7,074 bases of DNA. It comes from Treponema sp. GTDB taxonomy: Bacteria > Spirochaetota > Spirochaetia > Treponematales > Treponemataceae. This document shows, piece after piece, positions 1 through 5,853 of this stretch. A program made the translations under genes and the position numbers. Position 1 is the first letter of the stretch. Each line of letters opens with the position of its first letter. The stretch is taken from contig JAFYDO010000120.1 in the NCBI GenBank assembly GCA_017544745.1, positions 1 to 7,074 of the forward strand, given 5' to 3'. The notes beneath the pieces were generated by a model. That model did no database searches. It saw only the letters and a list, made by a program, of their open reading frames with translations, and had not been told where the DNA came from.

Positions 1-779
1 ATAAGCGGGAGTGCGGTAAGGGTAAGTCCAACATAAATAGCACCGTGTTCACGCTTATAAATATCACCATTAAGGAGCGAAACCATAACCGGTAATGTAT
101 ACTTAGATTTATTTGTAAGAAGTACAGTAGCACGAAGCAACTCGTTCCAGCTTGTTACAAAGGTAAAGATAGCCTGAGTTGCAAGAGCCGGCTTCATGAT
201 TGGAAGTACAATTACATTGTATGTAAAGAATTCCTTTGAACCGTCAATACGTGCAGATTCTACCAGAGACGGACTAACAGAAGGCTTCATATACTGACGC
301 ATAAAGAATACCATCTGCGGCGCCGCTATGGCCGGTATTATCATTATCATCAGATTATTGGTCATGTGCATCTTATAAGCCATCTGGTAAAAACCAATGA
401 TTGTAATAGTTGCAGGAATCATCATGATAGCCATGATAAAACTAAAGAATGCATTCTTGAGCTTCCATTCATACATAACCAGGGCATAAGCAGTAAGTGT
501 AGAGAAGTACAAAGTTACTACAGTAACACCACAAGAAATGATAAGTGAGTTCATAAAACCAACAGCAGGCTTAAAGCTCTTACCGGTAAGAATCTTAAGG
601 TTATTAAAGAAATACTTAGATGGTATCAGAGATACGGCATGCTGCTGAATCTGATATGTAGAACGTGTAGAGTTTACAATCATAACAAGGAACGGGAATA
701 AACTCAAAATTGCCAGAATAATACAAACTATAAGAATAATAACCTTATAAATTGAAATACTTGTTTTATTGTTATTCAT
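1..779 (-). CDS. Carbohydrate ABC transporter permease, MalG-type (3' end outside window)
   Basis: This is the inner-membrane permease subunit of a sugar ABC importer, the MalG/UgpE-like partner of the permease encoded just upstream. About 259 residues are visible of a family length near 275-280, so only a short C-terminal piece is missing. A hydrophobic first segment covers roughly residues 11-35, and further membrane segments lie near 75-100, 110-132 and 140-160. The cytoplasmic EAA loop that docks on the ATPase is clear near residues 173-196 (ESARIDG, then IVLPIMKP). The start is the ATG at 777-779, which overlaps the end of the upstream permease gene by 8 bases. A strong AAGGAG ribosome site (786-791) sits 6 bases away, so translational coupling is likely. 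The substrate cannot be read from the sequence. The family call is firm; the sugar is unknown. Confidence 0.9.
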   Translation of the reverse strand, partial: MNNNKTSISIYKVIILIVCIILAILSLFPFLVMIVNSTRSTYQIQQHAVSLIPSKYFFNNLKILTGKSFKPAVGFMNSLIISCGVTVVTLYFSTLTAYALVMYEWKLKNAFFSFIMAIMMIPATITIIGFYQMAYKMHMTNNLMIMIIPAIAAPQMVFFMRQYMKPSVSPSLVESARIDGSKEFFTYNVIVLPIMKPALATQAIFTFVTSWNELLRATVLLTNKSKYTLPVMVSLLNGDIYKREHGAIYVGLTLTALPL

Positions 780-1794
780 TTGAAGCTCCTTCTTTTTGTT
801 TCAGCATTGCTTCCTTTTTTTCCTGTTTGTAAGCAAGCATACGTGCTTTACGTTCTTTTTTCTGAAGCTTTTTCAAAGCAACTTCATCCTTATCGCGCAT
901 GATAAAGAATATAGCAGCAGAACAAACTACGATGATAAGGAACATAATCATACTCATAGCAGAAGCACGGTTATACAGATGGCCACCCTTGAATGCAAGT
1001 GTATAAATAAGTACGCTGGTAGTAAGAGTAGCGTTATCCGGACCACTGTTAGGAACAAGGTTAGCCGAAATATCATACATGTTCAAACCACCAATAAGCG
1101 ATGTAACAAGAGTAAACAGCATAATTGTGCGGATACTTGGAATAGTAATCTTCCAGAATACCTGCCAGCCGTTTGCACCGTCAATATCGGCAGCTTCAAA
1201 AATTTCAGGATCAATACCAAGAACACCGGAAATGATAATAATCATTGTATATCCATACCACATCCAGGTTTGAATAAAGATAAGAATTGCCTGTGATGCC
1301 GCCTTACTCTGGAAGAAGTAATAAGGCTGTTCAATGATATGAAGCTTTACAAGAATATCATTCATTGGTGACATAGGGAAATTGAAAAGAGCCTGGAACA
1401 AAAGTGCAACAGTTGCCTGTGTAATAATGTTAGGCATATAGAAAAGTACTTTAAATGCTCCCTGTCCAGGAATTTTAACACGACGGTTAGTAAACCAGGC
1501 AGCAAGCAAAAGTGCCATAATCATCTGTGGAATAAAGTTACAAACCCACATTTTCACAGTGTTTTTCAATGCAATGTGGAAAGTAGGCATAGTTAATACA
1601 GTTTTATAGTTTGAAAATAACTTAGAAAACTGAAGGAACTGCCAGCTTGTTTTACCGGCTCCCCTTAAATTTGTAAAACCAATAATTGCAGTATAAATTG
1701 TTGGATAAAAATGAAAGATTAAATATGCAACAATAAAAGGAATGCTGAATATGTAGCCATATTTAGCATAACTGATTTTTCCTTTTTTCTTCAT
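772..1794 (-). CDS. Carbohydrate ABC transporter permease, MalF/LacF-type
   Basis: This is the first of the two membrane permeases of the sugar importer, 340 residues from the ATG. Six membrane segments are visible, near residues 13-39, 81-101, 115-137, 168-192, 224-243 and 278-298. The EAA loop that contacts the ATPase lies at residues 200-223 (EAADIDGANGW, then ITIPSIRT). After the last segment there is an unusually long, lysine- and glutamate-rich cytoplasmic tail (about 300-340). I chose the ATG at 1794 over an in-frame GTG at 1803 because a GGGGTG ribosome site sits 6 bases before the ATG and would overlap the GTG. The gene follows the binding-protein gene across a 119-base gap that holds a stem-loop, and it overlaps the next permease by 8 bases. 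It belongs to the MalF/UgpA/LacF group. The substrate is not readable. Confidence 0.93.
   Translation of the reverse strand: MKKKGKISYAKYGYIFSIPFIVAYLIFHFYPTIYTAIIGFTNLRGAGKTSWQFLQFSKLFSNYKTVLTMPTFHIALKNTVKMWVCNFIPQMIMALLLAAWFTNRRVKIPGQGAFKVLFYMPNIITQATVALLFQALFNFPMSPMNDILVKLHIIEQPYYFFQSKAASQAILIFIQTWMWYGYTMIIIISGVLGIDPEIFEAADIDGANGWQVFWKITIPSIRTIMLFTLVTSLIGGLNMYDISANLVPNSGPDNATLTTSVLIYTLAFKGGHLYNRASAMSMIMFLIIVVCSAAIFFIMRDKDEVALKKLQKKERKARMLAYKQEKKEAMLKQKEGASNE
786..791 (-). promoter_or_regulatory. Ribosome binding site of the MalG-type permease, inside the upstream gene
   Basis: AAGGAG on the minus strand lies 6 bases before the ATG at 779 and within the last codons of the preceding permease gene. 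It fixes the start of the downstream gene and supports coupled translation of the two permeases. Confidence 0.7.
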
Positions 1795-1800
1795 GTTGGA

Positions 1801-1806
1801 CACCCC
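1801..1806 (-). promoter_or_regulatory. Ribosome binding site deciding the start of the MalF-type permease
   Basis: GGGGTG on the minus strand lies 6 bases before the ATG at 1794. Its last three bases are the alternative GTG start (1801-1803), which has no ribosome site of its own at proper spacing. This favours the ATG, which makes the protein three residues shorter. Confidence 0.5.
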
Positions 1807-1865
1807 AAAAATTCGATTAGATGTTATTTAAAAAAAATAAAAACTTTTTTAATGAATAGAGTATA

Positions 1866-1895
1866 AATTAGGGCTGTCATTTGACAGCCCTAATT
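1866..1895 (-). terminator. Intercistronic stem-loop between binding-protein and permease genes
   Basis: A perfect 14-bp inverted repeat (arms 1866-1879 and 1882-1895, core GGGCTGTCA/TGACAGCCC) begins 18 bases after the stop codon of the binding-protein gene. In practice the top of the stem opens to a small loop. No run of T follows directly on the minus strand, so it is less a classic intrinsic terminator than an attenuator or an mRNA 3'-end stabiliser. Such structures after binding-protein genes allow more binding protein than permease. An AT-only A6/T-run segment follows at about 1829-1850. Confidence 0.6.
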
Positions 1896-1913
1896 AGCAA
1901 GTTGAACTAAATA

Positions 1914-3272
1914 TTAGTCTACATCAAGACCATATTTGTCTGCTACAGCCTGCTTGAAGTCTTTGATAGCAGCAGCACGTGACTTCTGTCCGTTAGCATA
2001 AGCACGAACCTGATCACGCCACTGAGCGTTGATACCTTCATCGTACTGTGTAAGGTTCTTACCGTTAGCATAAGCACCTGCTGGTACGAAGTAGTCGAAC
2101 ATGTTCTGTCCGCCAAGGAAGTCAAGTTTACCATCAGAGATGTTCATAACAGCTCCAGAAGATACTGTATCCTTTGTGTTTACAGTAGCATCAGCACCCT
2201 TTTCGAACTTCCACTGGAATGTACCGTTAGCCCACTGATAGAGGAGACCGTTCTTTGAAGCATCGAGAGTGATCCATTCGATGATGTCCTTAAGGATAGC
2301 TTTCTTGTTCTTGTCCTTAGCACCAGTCTTTGATGCGAGTACCCAAGTACCACCCCAGAAGAATCCTACTGGAGAGTTACAAACTGCCCAGTCACCGTAT
2401 GTACCTTCACCCTTCTTTGTTCCACCAGAGTTTCCAGCCATTACGTAGTTGATGAGCCAAGCTGGTCCGAAGAAACCGAGAACTGGTTTAGCACCAATTT
2501 CCTGCATATCAGCGTACCAAGCGTCTGTCCAGTCAGTTGTCTGGTTAGACCAACCATTGTCTGTAAGATCCTTAGAAATGTCAAGGAATGCTTCACGAGC
2601 TGGGTCAATATAGAGCTTGTCGTCTACGATCCAACCCTTAGCAGAAGAGTTTTCTACAGCGTGCCAAACGTCTCCGTCACCAGATACGATTGCACATCCT
2701 GCATCAGCACACTTCTTAGCAGCTGCCCAGAACTTTGTCCAAGATCCTGAACCACCACCAATTTCAGCCTGTACTTTTGCTGGATCATCTGTACCGAAAG
2801 CTTTCTTAGCAACAGAGCGGTTGTAGATGAAACATCCACCAGTAGCCTGGTATCCGAGACCTACTACCTGTCCTTTGTTGTTAGAACCGATATCTACAGT
2901 ATAAGAAGCGATATCAGCATCTTTGATTGCCTTGTCAATCTTGATACCAAGATCTTTGTAAGGAGCAGCATAGTCTGACATGTCACCCTTTGAATACTTC
3001 AAGATGAATGCAGCTTCAGCAGCATACAAGTCAACATCTCCAGCCTGGAGAGCCTGGTCAAGAGCTGGCTGATACAACTCATTTGTTGTAGCAATGATTG
3101 TTGTATTCAACTTCCAAGTAGCACCAGAAGTTTTCTGGAATTTTTCTACCATTCCTGGTACTTCATCTGTAAATGCATACAGATTGATTGTTACATCTGC
3201 CTTCTTCTTTGCAGCACCAAACAATGTTGAAGCTACCAAGAGAACACACAAAACTGAAAGAATCTTTTTCAT
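1914..3272 (-). CDS. Extracellular solute-binding protein of a sugar ABC transporter (family 1 type)
   Basis: This secreted receptor captures the substrate and delivers it to the two permeases encoded downstream. The 452-residue length fits the family 1 (MalE/UgpB-like) group. Residues 1-21 form a Sec signal peptide: KK, a hydrophobic core, then LFGAA. A lipobox is absent, because the only early Cys (residue 9) lies inside the hydrophobic core, so the mature protein should be free in the periplasm. The central region is rich in aromatic residues (DWTDAWYADM, FFGPAWLINY, GFFWGGTWVL), as expected for a carbohydrate pocket. The start ATG (3270-3272) has a GAGGAAAGG ribosome site just upstream. 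Codon choice looks more biased (AAG, CAG, TTG) than in the permeases, consistent with high expression. A good promoter lies in the gap from gatB. The family is secure; the ligand is unknown. Confidence 0.9.
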   Translation of the reverse strand: MKKILSVLCVLLVASTLFGAAKKKADVTINLYAFTDEVPGMVEKFQKTSGATWKLNTTIIATTNELYQPALDQALQAGDVDLYAAEAAFILKYSKGDMSDYAAPYKDLGIKIDKAIKDADIASYTVDIGSNNKGQVVGLGYQATGGCFIYNRSVAKKAFGTDDPAKVQAEIGGGSGSWTKFWAAAKKCADAGCAIVSGDGDVWHAVENSSAKGWIVDDKLYIDPAREAFLDISKDLTDNGWSNQTTDWTDAWYADMQEIGAKPVLGFFGPAWLINYVMAGNSGGTKKGEGTYGDWAVCNSPVGFFWGGTWVLASKTGAKDKNKKAILKDIIEWITLDASKNGLLYQWANGTFQWKFEKGADATVNTKDTVSSGAVMNISDGKLDFLGGQNMFDYFVPAGAYANGKNLTQYDEGINAQWRDQVRAYANGQKSRAAAIKDFKQAVADKYGLDVD

Positions 3273-3303
3273 TTTCCTTTCCTCTTTATATAGTTTTTTT
3301 AAC

Positions 3304-3319
3304 TAGGGAAAACTCCCTA
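3304..3319 (-). promoter_or_regulatory. Hairpin or operator at the predicted 5' end of the binding-protein mRNA
   Basis: A TAGGGA/TCCCTA inverted repeat with a 4-base loop starts about 3 bases after the predicted transcription start. It could be a 5' stem-loop protecting the message or a palindromic operator for a repressor. Sequence alone cannot separate the two. Confidence 0.4.
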
Positions 3320-3328
3320 TTTATATAC

Positions 3329-3357
3329 ATTGTAAACCATAAGCATAAAATTTGCAA
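3329..3357 (-). promoter_or_regulatory. Sigma-70-type promoter for the sugar transporter operon
   Basis: On the minus strand a -35 TTGCAA (3352-3357, 4 of 6 consensus) and a -10 TACAAT (3329-3334, 5 of 6) are separated by exactly 17 bases. The predicted start of transcription is near 3322, about 50 bases before the ATG. The -35 box abuts and partly overlaps the T-run of the gatB terminator. Confidence 0.6.
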
Positions 3358-3424
3358 AAAAAAAATGATAAAATTCTCATAAATTTTCGACTGTTAAACG
3401 ATTAACTTTTGAAATTTCTGAGAA
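3356..3424 (-). terminator. Probable intrinsic terminator of gatB
   Basis: Starting 5 bases past the gatB stop codon is a long imperfect hairpin. Outer arms pair 3374-3379 with 3419-3424 (TTCTCA/TGAGAA) and 3381-3386 with 3412-3417 (AAATTT). An inner GTTAA/TTAAC stem pairs 3393-3397 with 3402-3406. On the minus strand it is followed by TTTTATCA and then ten T (3356-3365). The stem is AT-rich, so strength is uncertain, but arrangement and position fit a terminator. Confidence 0.55.
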
Positions 3425-3429
3425 AATTC

Positions 3430-4962
3430 TTAGATTTGCGATAACTGCTTCTGGAGGAGCTCTGTAGCCTGCTTAGGATTAGCCTTACCCTGAGACATTT
3501 TCATAACCTGCCCCATGAGCCAGCCAACTACATTGGTTTTTCCGCTCTTGTAGTCTTCTACAGCCTTAGGATTTGCAGCAATTACATCCTGAACAAGCTT
3601 TTCAATGGCACCAGCATCGCTAACAACCTCCATCCCCTTCTCTTTTATGATGTCAGAAGGCATTTTGTTAGAGGCAAGCATGTCTGCAAAGACTTCCTTA
3701 CCCTGTTTAGAAGTAATTTTTCCGTCTTCCAGGGCGTCGGCAAGCTCGGCAATATGTGCCGGTGTAAGTTTTATATCATTAATAGTAATTTTCTTTTCAT
3801 TCAAAACAGCTAACAGCTCTGCAAGAATAAGATTTACAGCGCGTTTAGGGCTCTTTGACTTGCCTGCAGCCTCTTCAAAGAACATTGCAAGGTCTTTTGA
3901 GCTGGTAATAGTCTCTACGTCAAAGTCGCTCATGCCATACTGAGCCTTATAGCGTACACGTTTTGCTTCAGGAAGTTCGCCTACTGCTTCTTTTGCACGT
4001 GCAATGAGCTCTTCGCTTACAGTAAACGGCTTGATATCAGGCTCGGTAGTAAATCGGTAGTCTACAAAGCTGTTTTTAGTACGCTGAACAACAGTCTGTC
4101 CCTTATCTTCGTCCCAACCCATAGTAACTTTAAAGCCCGGGTTGAATTCCTGGCGGTCTTCCTGGAACTCTTTAAGCTGGCGCTGTGCTTCGTAAGTACA
4201 GGCATCCTTAATTTTCTGGAAGGAGTTCAAGTTTTTAATTTCAGAAATTGGAGTATGCCAGAGCTTACCGTCTTCCCAAACATTAAGGTTGATGTTGGCA
4301 TCGCAGCGCATATTACCTTCTTCAAGGTTACCGTTTGTTACTTTTACATAGCGCAGGATTTCCTGAACAGTCTGCATAAAGAGAGCTGCTTCTTCAGGAC
4401 TAGTCATATCCGGCTTAGTTACAATTTCGATAAGCGGAGTTCCACAGCGGTTATAGTCAATATACGAGTGAGCCCCCTGAAGGTGGAGAGACTTACCAAC
4501 GTCCTCTTCAAGGTGGATTCGTTCAATGCGGACACGGCGATATTTTCCATCTATTATACAGTCATCGCCCTTAAAGTTTTTGTCGCGGCATTTTGCACCG
4601 CCCGGCTGTTCATCCTTTGGATAGTGAGCAAACGGAAGATCAACAAAACCGTCTGTACAAAGCGGAATATCATACTGTGTAATCTGATATCCCTTGGCAA
4701 GGTCAGGATAAAAATAATGCTTGCGGTCAAATTTTGTAAAGCGCGCAATGTTACAGTTCAAAGCCTGTCCCGCAACCGCACCAAGTTCTACATAACCCTT
4801 AGAAATGCGCGGCATGGCACCAGGAAGCCCAAGACAAACTGGACACACACGTGTATCCGGCATTCCGCCATAACGGTTTTCGCAGGCACAGAACGCCTTA
4901 GTTTTTGTCAAAAGCTGTGTATGAATTTCGCAACCAATTACAATTTCCCACTTATCTATCAT
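3430..4962 (-). CDS. gatB: Aspartyl/glutamyl-tRNA(Asn/Gln) amidotransferase subunit B
   Basis: GatB is the kinase/tRNA-binding subunit of the cytoplasmic GatCAB complex. The complex converts misacylated Glu-tRNA(Gln) and/or Asp-tRNA(Asn) to the amide form using ammonia delivered from GatA. At 510 residues it is slightly longer than the usual 475-500. Family marks are clear. CEIHTQL lies at 11-17. A four-cysteine probable zinc site is formed by Cys25, Cys27, Cys40 and Cys43, the last two in VCPVCLGLPG. The signature FDRKHYFYPDLAKGYQITQY lies at about 78-97, and DYNRCGTPLIEIVTKPD follows. A C-terminal YqeY-like helical domain (GKITSKQGKEVFADML region) ends the protein. The ATG at 4960-4962 has a GAGGT ribosome site 6 bases upstream. 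gatA and gatC are not adjacent here. It stands between pflA and a sugar transporter, with its own probable promoter and terminator. Confidence 0.97.
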   Translation of the reverse strand: MIDKWEIVIGCEIHTQLLTKTKAFCACENRYGGMPDTRVCPVCLGLPGAMPRISKGYVELGAVAGQALNCNIARFTKFDRKHYFYPDLAKGYQITQYDIPLCTDGFVDLPFAHYPKDEQPGGAKCRDKNFKGDDCIIDGKYRRVRIERIHLEEDVGKSLHLQGAHSYIDYNRCGTPLIEIVTKPDMTSPEEAALFMQTVQEILRYVKVTNGNLEEGNMRCDANINLNVWEDGKLWHTPISEIKNLNSFQKIKDACTYEAQRQLKEFQEDRQEFNPGFKVTMGWDEDKGQTVVQRTKNSFVDYRFTTEPDIKPFTVSEELIARAKEAVGELPEAKRVRYKAQYGMSDFDVETITSSKDLAMFFEEAAGKSKSPKRAVNLILAELLAVLNEKKITINDIKLTPAHIAELADALEDGKITSKQGKEVFADMLASNKMPSDIIKEKGMEVVSDAGAIEKLVQDVIAANPKAVEDYKSGKTNVVGWLMGQVMKMSQGKANPKQATELLQKQLSQI

Positions 4963-4993
4963 TTGTTGACCTCATTTTTTGTACAATGTGTGT

Positions 4994-4999
4994 ATTATA
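4994..4999 (-). promoter_or_regulatory. Possible -10 box of the gatB promoter
   Basis: A perfect TATAAT on the minus strand lies about 30 bases before the gatB ATG, giving a leader of roughly 25 bases. The -35 region 17 bases upstream (TTCCCT) matches poorly, so the promoter may be weak or activator-dependent. Confidence 0.35.
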
Positions 5000-5002
5000 T
5001 AG

Positions 5003-5036
5003 AAAAAAACGTGAATAGGGAATAACCCTTTATTCC
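5003..5036 (-). terminator. Weak terminator-like hairpin at the end of pflA
   Basis: GGAATAA (5030-5036, containing the pflA stop codon) pairs perfectly with TTATTCC (5019-5025) around a 4-base AGGG loop. Seven T follow on the minus strand at 5003-5009, but 9 bases after the stem, farther than usual. It may be a weak terminator, letting some transcription run on into gatB. Confidence 0.35.
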
Positions 5037-5776
5037 TGATATTTCGTATACTTTTCACACTCCAAAATCTTTCTGGCATTTTCAACTCTTTCTTTAGTCG
5101 GGCTTTCCAGATCTTTGAGTGCATAGTCAATTCCCAAATCCTTGTACTTCATGGCACCAAGACCGTGGTATGGAAGAATCTCTACGCGTTCTACATTGTG
5201 AAGTGTGCGGATAAAATCTCGGGTCTGAGTAAGATATTCGTCATTATCGGTAATACCAGGGACAAGCACATGGCGGATCCAGATTGGCTTTTTAATTTCA
5301 TCAAGGTAAGCAAACATCTGGCGGATATTTTTTCCACTCTGACCGGTGAGTTTTATGTGCTCGTCTTCGTTTATGTGTTTAATGTCCATGAGGAGAAGGT
5401 CTGTAACTTCCATAAGCTTTTTGAATTTTTCAAACCACTCACCTTCTTTTGTAAAGGTTGCCCCGGAAGTATCTATACAGGTATTAATATTGCGCTTTTT
5501 GCATTCGGTCAGAAGTTCAATAAGAAAGTCCAGCTGGAATAAAGGCTCCCCGCCGCTGACAGTAATACCGCCTTTTTTACCCCAGTAGGCACGGCAGGTT
5601 TCGGCTTCGGTAAGAAGTTCTTCTACAGTATATTGCTTTCCGTCTGTCATCTTCCAGGTATCGGGATTATGACAATAAAGACAGCGCAAAGGACAGCCTG
5701 CAAAAAATATAATAAAACGTGAGCCCGGTCCGTCTGCGCAGCCAAAGCTTTCGAGCTGGTGAATGTAACCTTTCAT
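5030..5776 (-). CDS. pflA: Pyruvate formate-lyase activating enzyme (radical SAM)
   Basis: This cytoplasmic radical SAM enzyme uses a [4Fe-4S] cluster and S-adenosylmethionine to place the glycyl radical on pyruvate formate-lyase, switching on anaerobic cleavage of pyruvate to acetyl-CoA and formate. Its 248 residues match the canonical short PFL activase; the extra ferredoxin-like cluster domain found in many other glycyl-radical activases is absent. Visible marks are SFGCADGPG (10-18), the cluster motif Cys28-x3-Cys32-x2-Cys35 in GCPLRCLYCHNPD, SGGEP (74-78), DTSG (102-105), LLMDIKH, and a HVLVPGITD stretch. The ATG at 5774-5776 has an AAGGAA ribosome site 6 bases upstream and a near-consensus promoter. 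pflB is not next to it in this window: gatB follows and the pseudouridine synthase gene precedes. Activation of another glycyl-radical enzyme cannot be ruled out. Confidence 0.93.
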   Translation of the reverse strand: MKGYIHQLESFGCADGPGSRFIIFFAGCPLRCLYCHNPDTWKMTDGKQYTVEELLTEAETCRAYWGKKGGITVSGGEPLFQLDFLIELLTECKKRNINTCIDTSGATFTKEGEWFEKFKKLMEVTDLLLMDIKHINEDEHIKLTGQSGKNIRQMFAYLDEIKKPIWIRHVLVPGITDNDEYLTQTRDFIRTLHNVERVEILPYHGLGAMKYKDLGIDYALKDLESPTKERVENARKILECEKYTKYQE

Positions 5777-5801
5777 ATATTATTCCTTAGAAAAAGATAC
5801 T

Positions 5802-5815
5802 CTATTATATAATAG
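5802..5815. promoter_or_regulatory. 14-bp perfect palindrome over the pflA -10 box
   Basis: CTATTATATAATAG is its own reverse complement and contains TATAAT on both strands. It may simply be an AT-rich promoter core, or it may serve as a repressor site or a two-way -10 element. Confidence 0.3.
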
Positions 5816-5832
5816 AATTATTTATTTGTCAT
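5804..5832 (-). promoter_or_regulatory. Strong sigma-70-type promoter of pflA, with -35 inside a repeat
   Basis: On the minus strand a -35 ATGACA (5827-5832, 5 of 6 consensus) and a perfect -10 TATAAT (5804-5809) are 17 bases apart. The predicted transcript starts near 5797 and has a leader of about 20 bases. The -35 box overlaps the stop codon of the pseudouridine synthase gene and the end of the repeat-like element at 5828-5853. Confidence 0.6.
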
Positions 5833-5853
5833 TGCGAGCGAAGCGCGGCAATC
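5828..5853. repeat. Dispersed palindromic-type repeat at the 3' end of the pseudouridine synthase gene
   Basis: The segment contains TCATTGCGAGCGAAGCG followed by CGGCAATCC. Outer ATTGC (5831-5835) and GCAAT (5848-5852) form an inverted repeat around a GC-rich AGCG/AGCGC centre. From general knowledge, sequences of the form TCATTGCGAG...GCAATCC recur as short dispersed repeats in many bacterial genomes, and its GC content stands out from its AT-rich surroundings. Here it encodes the last residues (IAALRSQ) and the stop codon of the pseudouridine synthase. Only one copy is in this window, so repeat status is inferred from resemblance. Confidence 0.55.

Noticed and set aside
366..548. 60-codon plus-strand frame opposite the MalG-type permease
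   Set aside because: It is antisense to the conserved permease core and its His/Asn-rich composition is that of a shadow frame.
796..1296. 166-codon open frame on the plus strand opposite the MalF-type permease
   Set aside because: It is fully antisense to a clear permease gene, and its low-complexity, Asn/Thr-rich product has no family resemblance.
1829..1855. A/T-run segment before the MalF-type permease as a second terminator
   Set aside because: It can pair only A6 with T-runs, which is too weak to be called a terminator on its own.
4255..5025. 256-codon open frame on the plus strand opposite gatB
   Set aside because: It lies antisense to the well-conserved N-terminal half of gatB, has no recognisable domain and is a by-product of codon composition.
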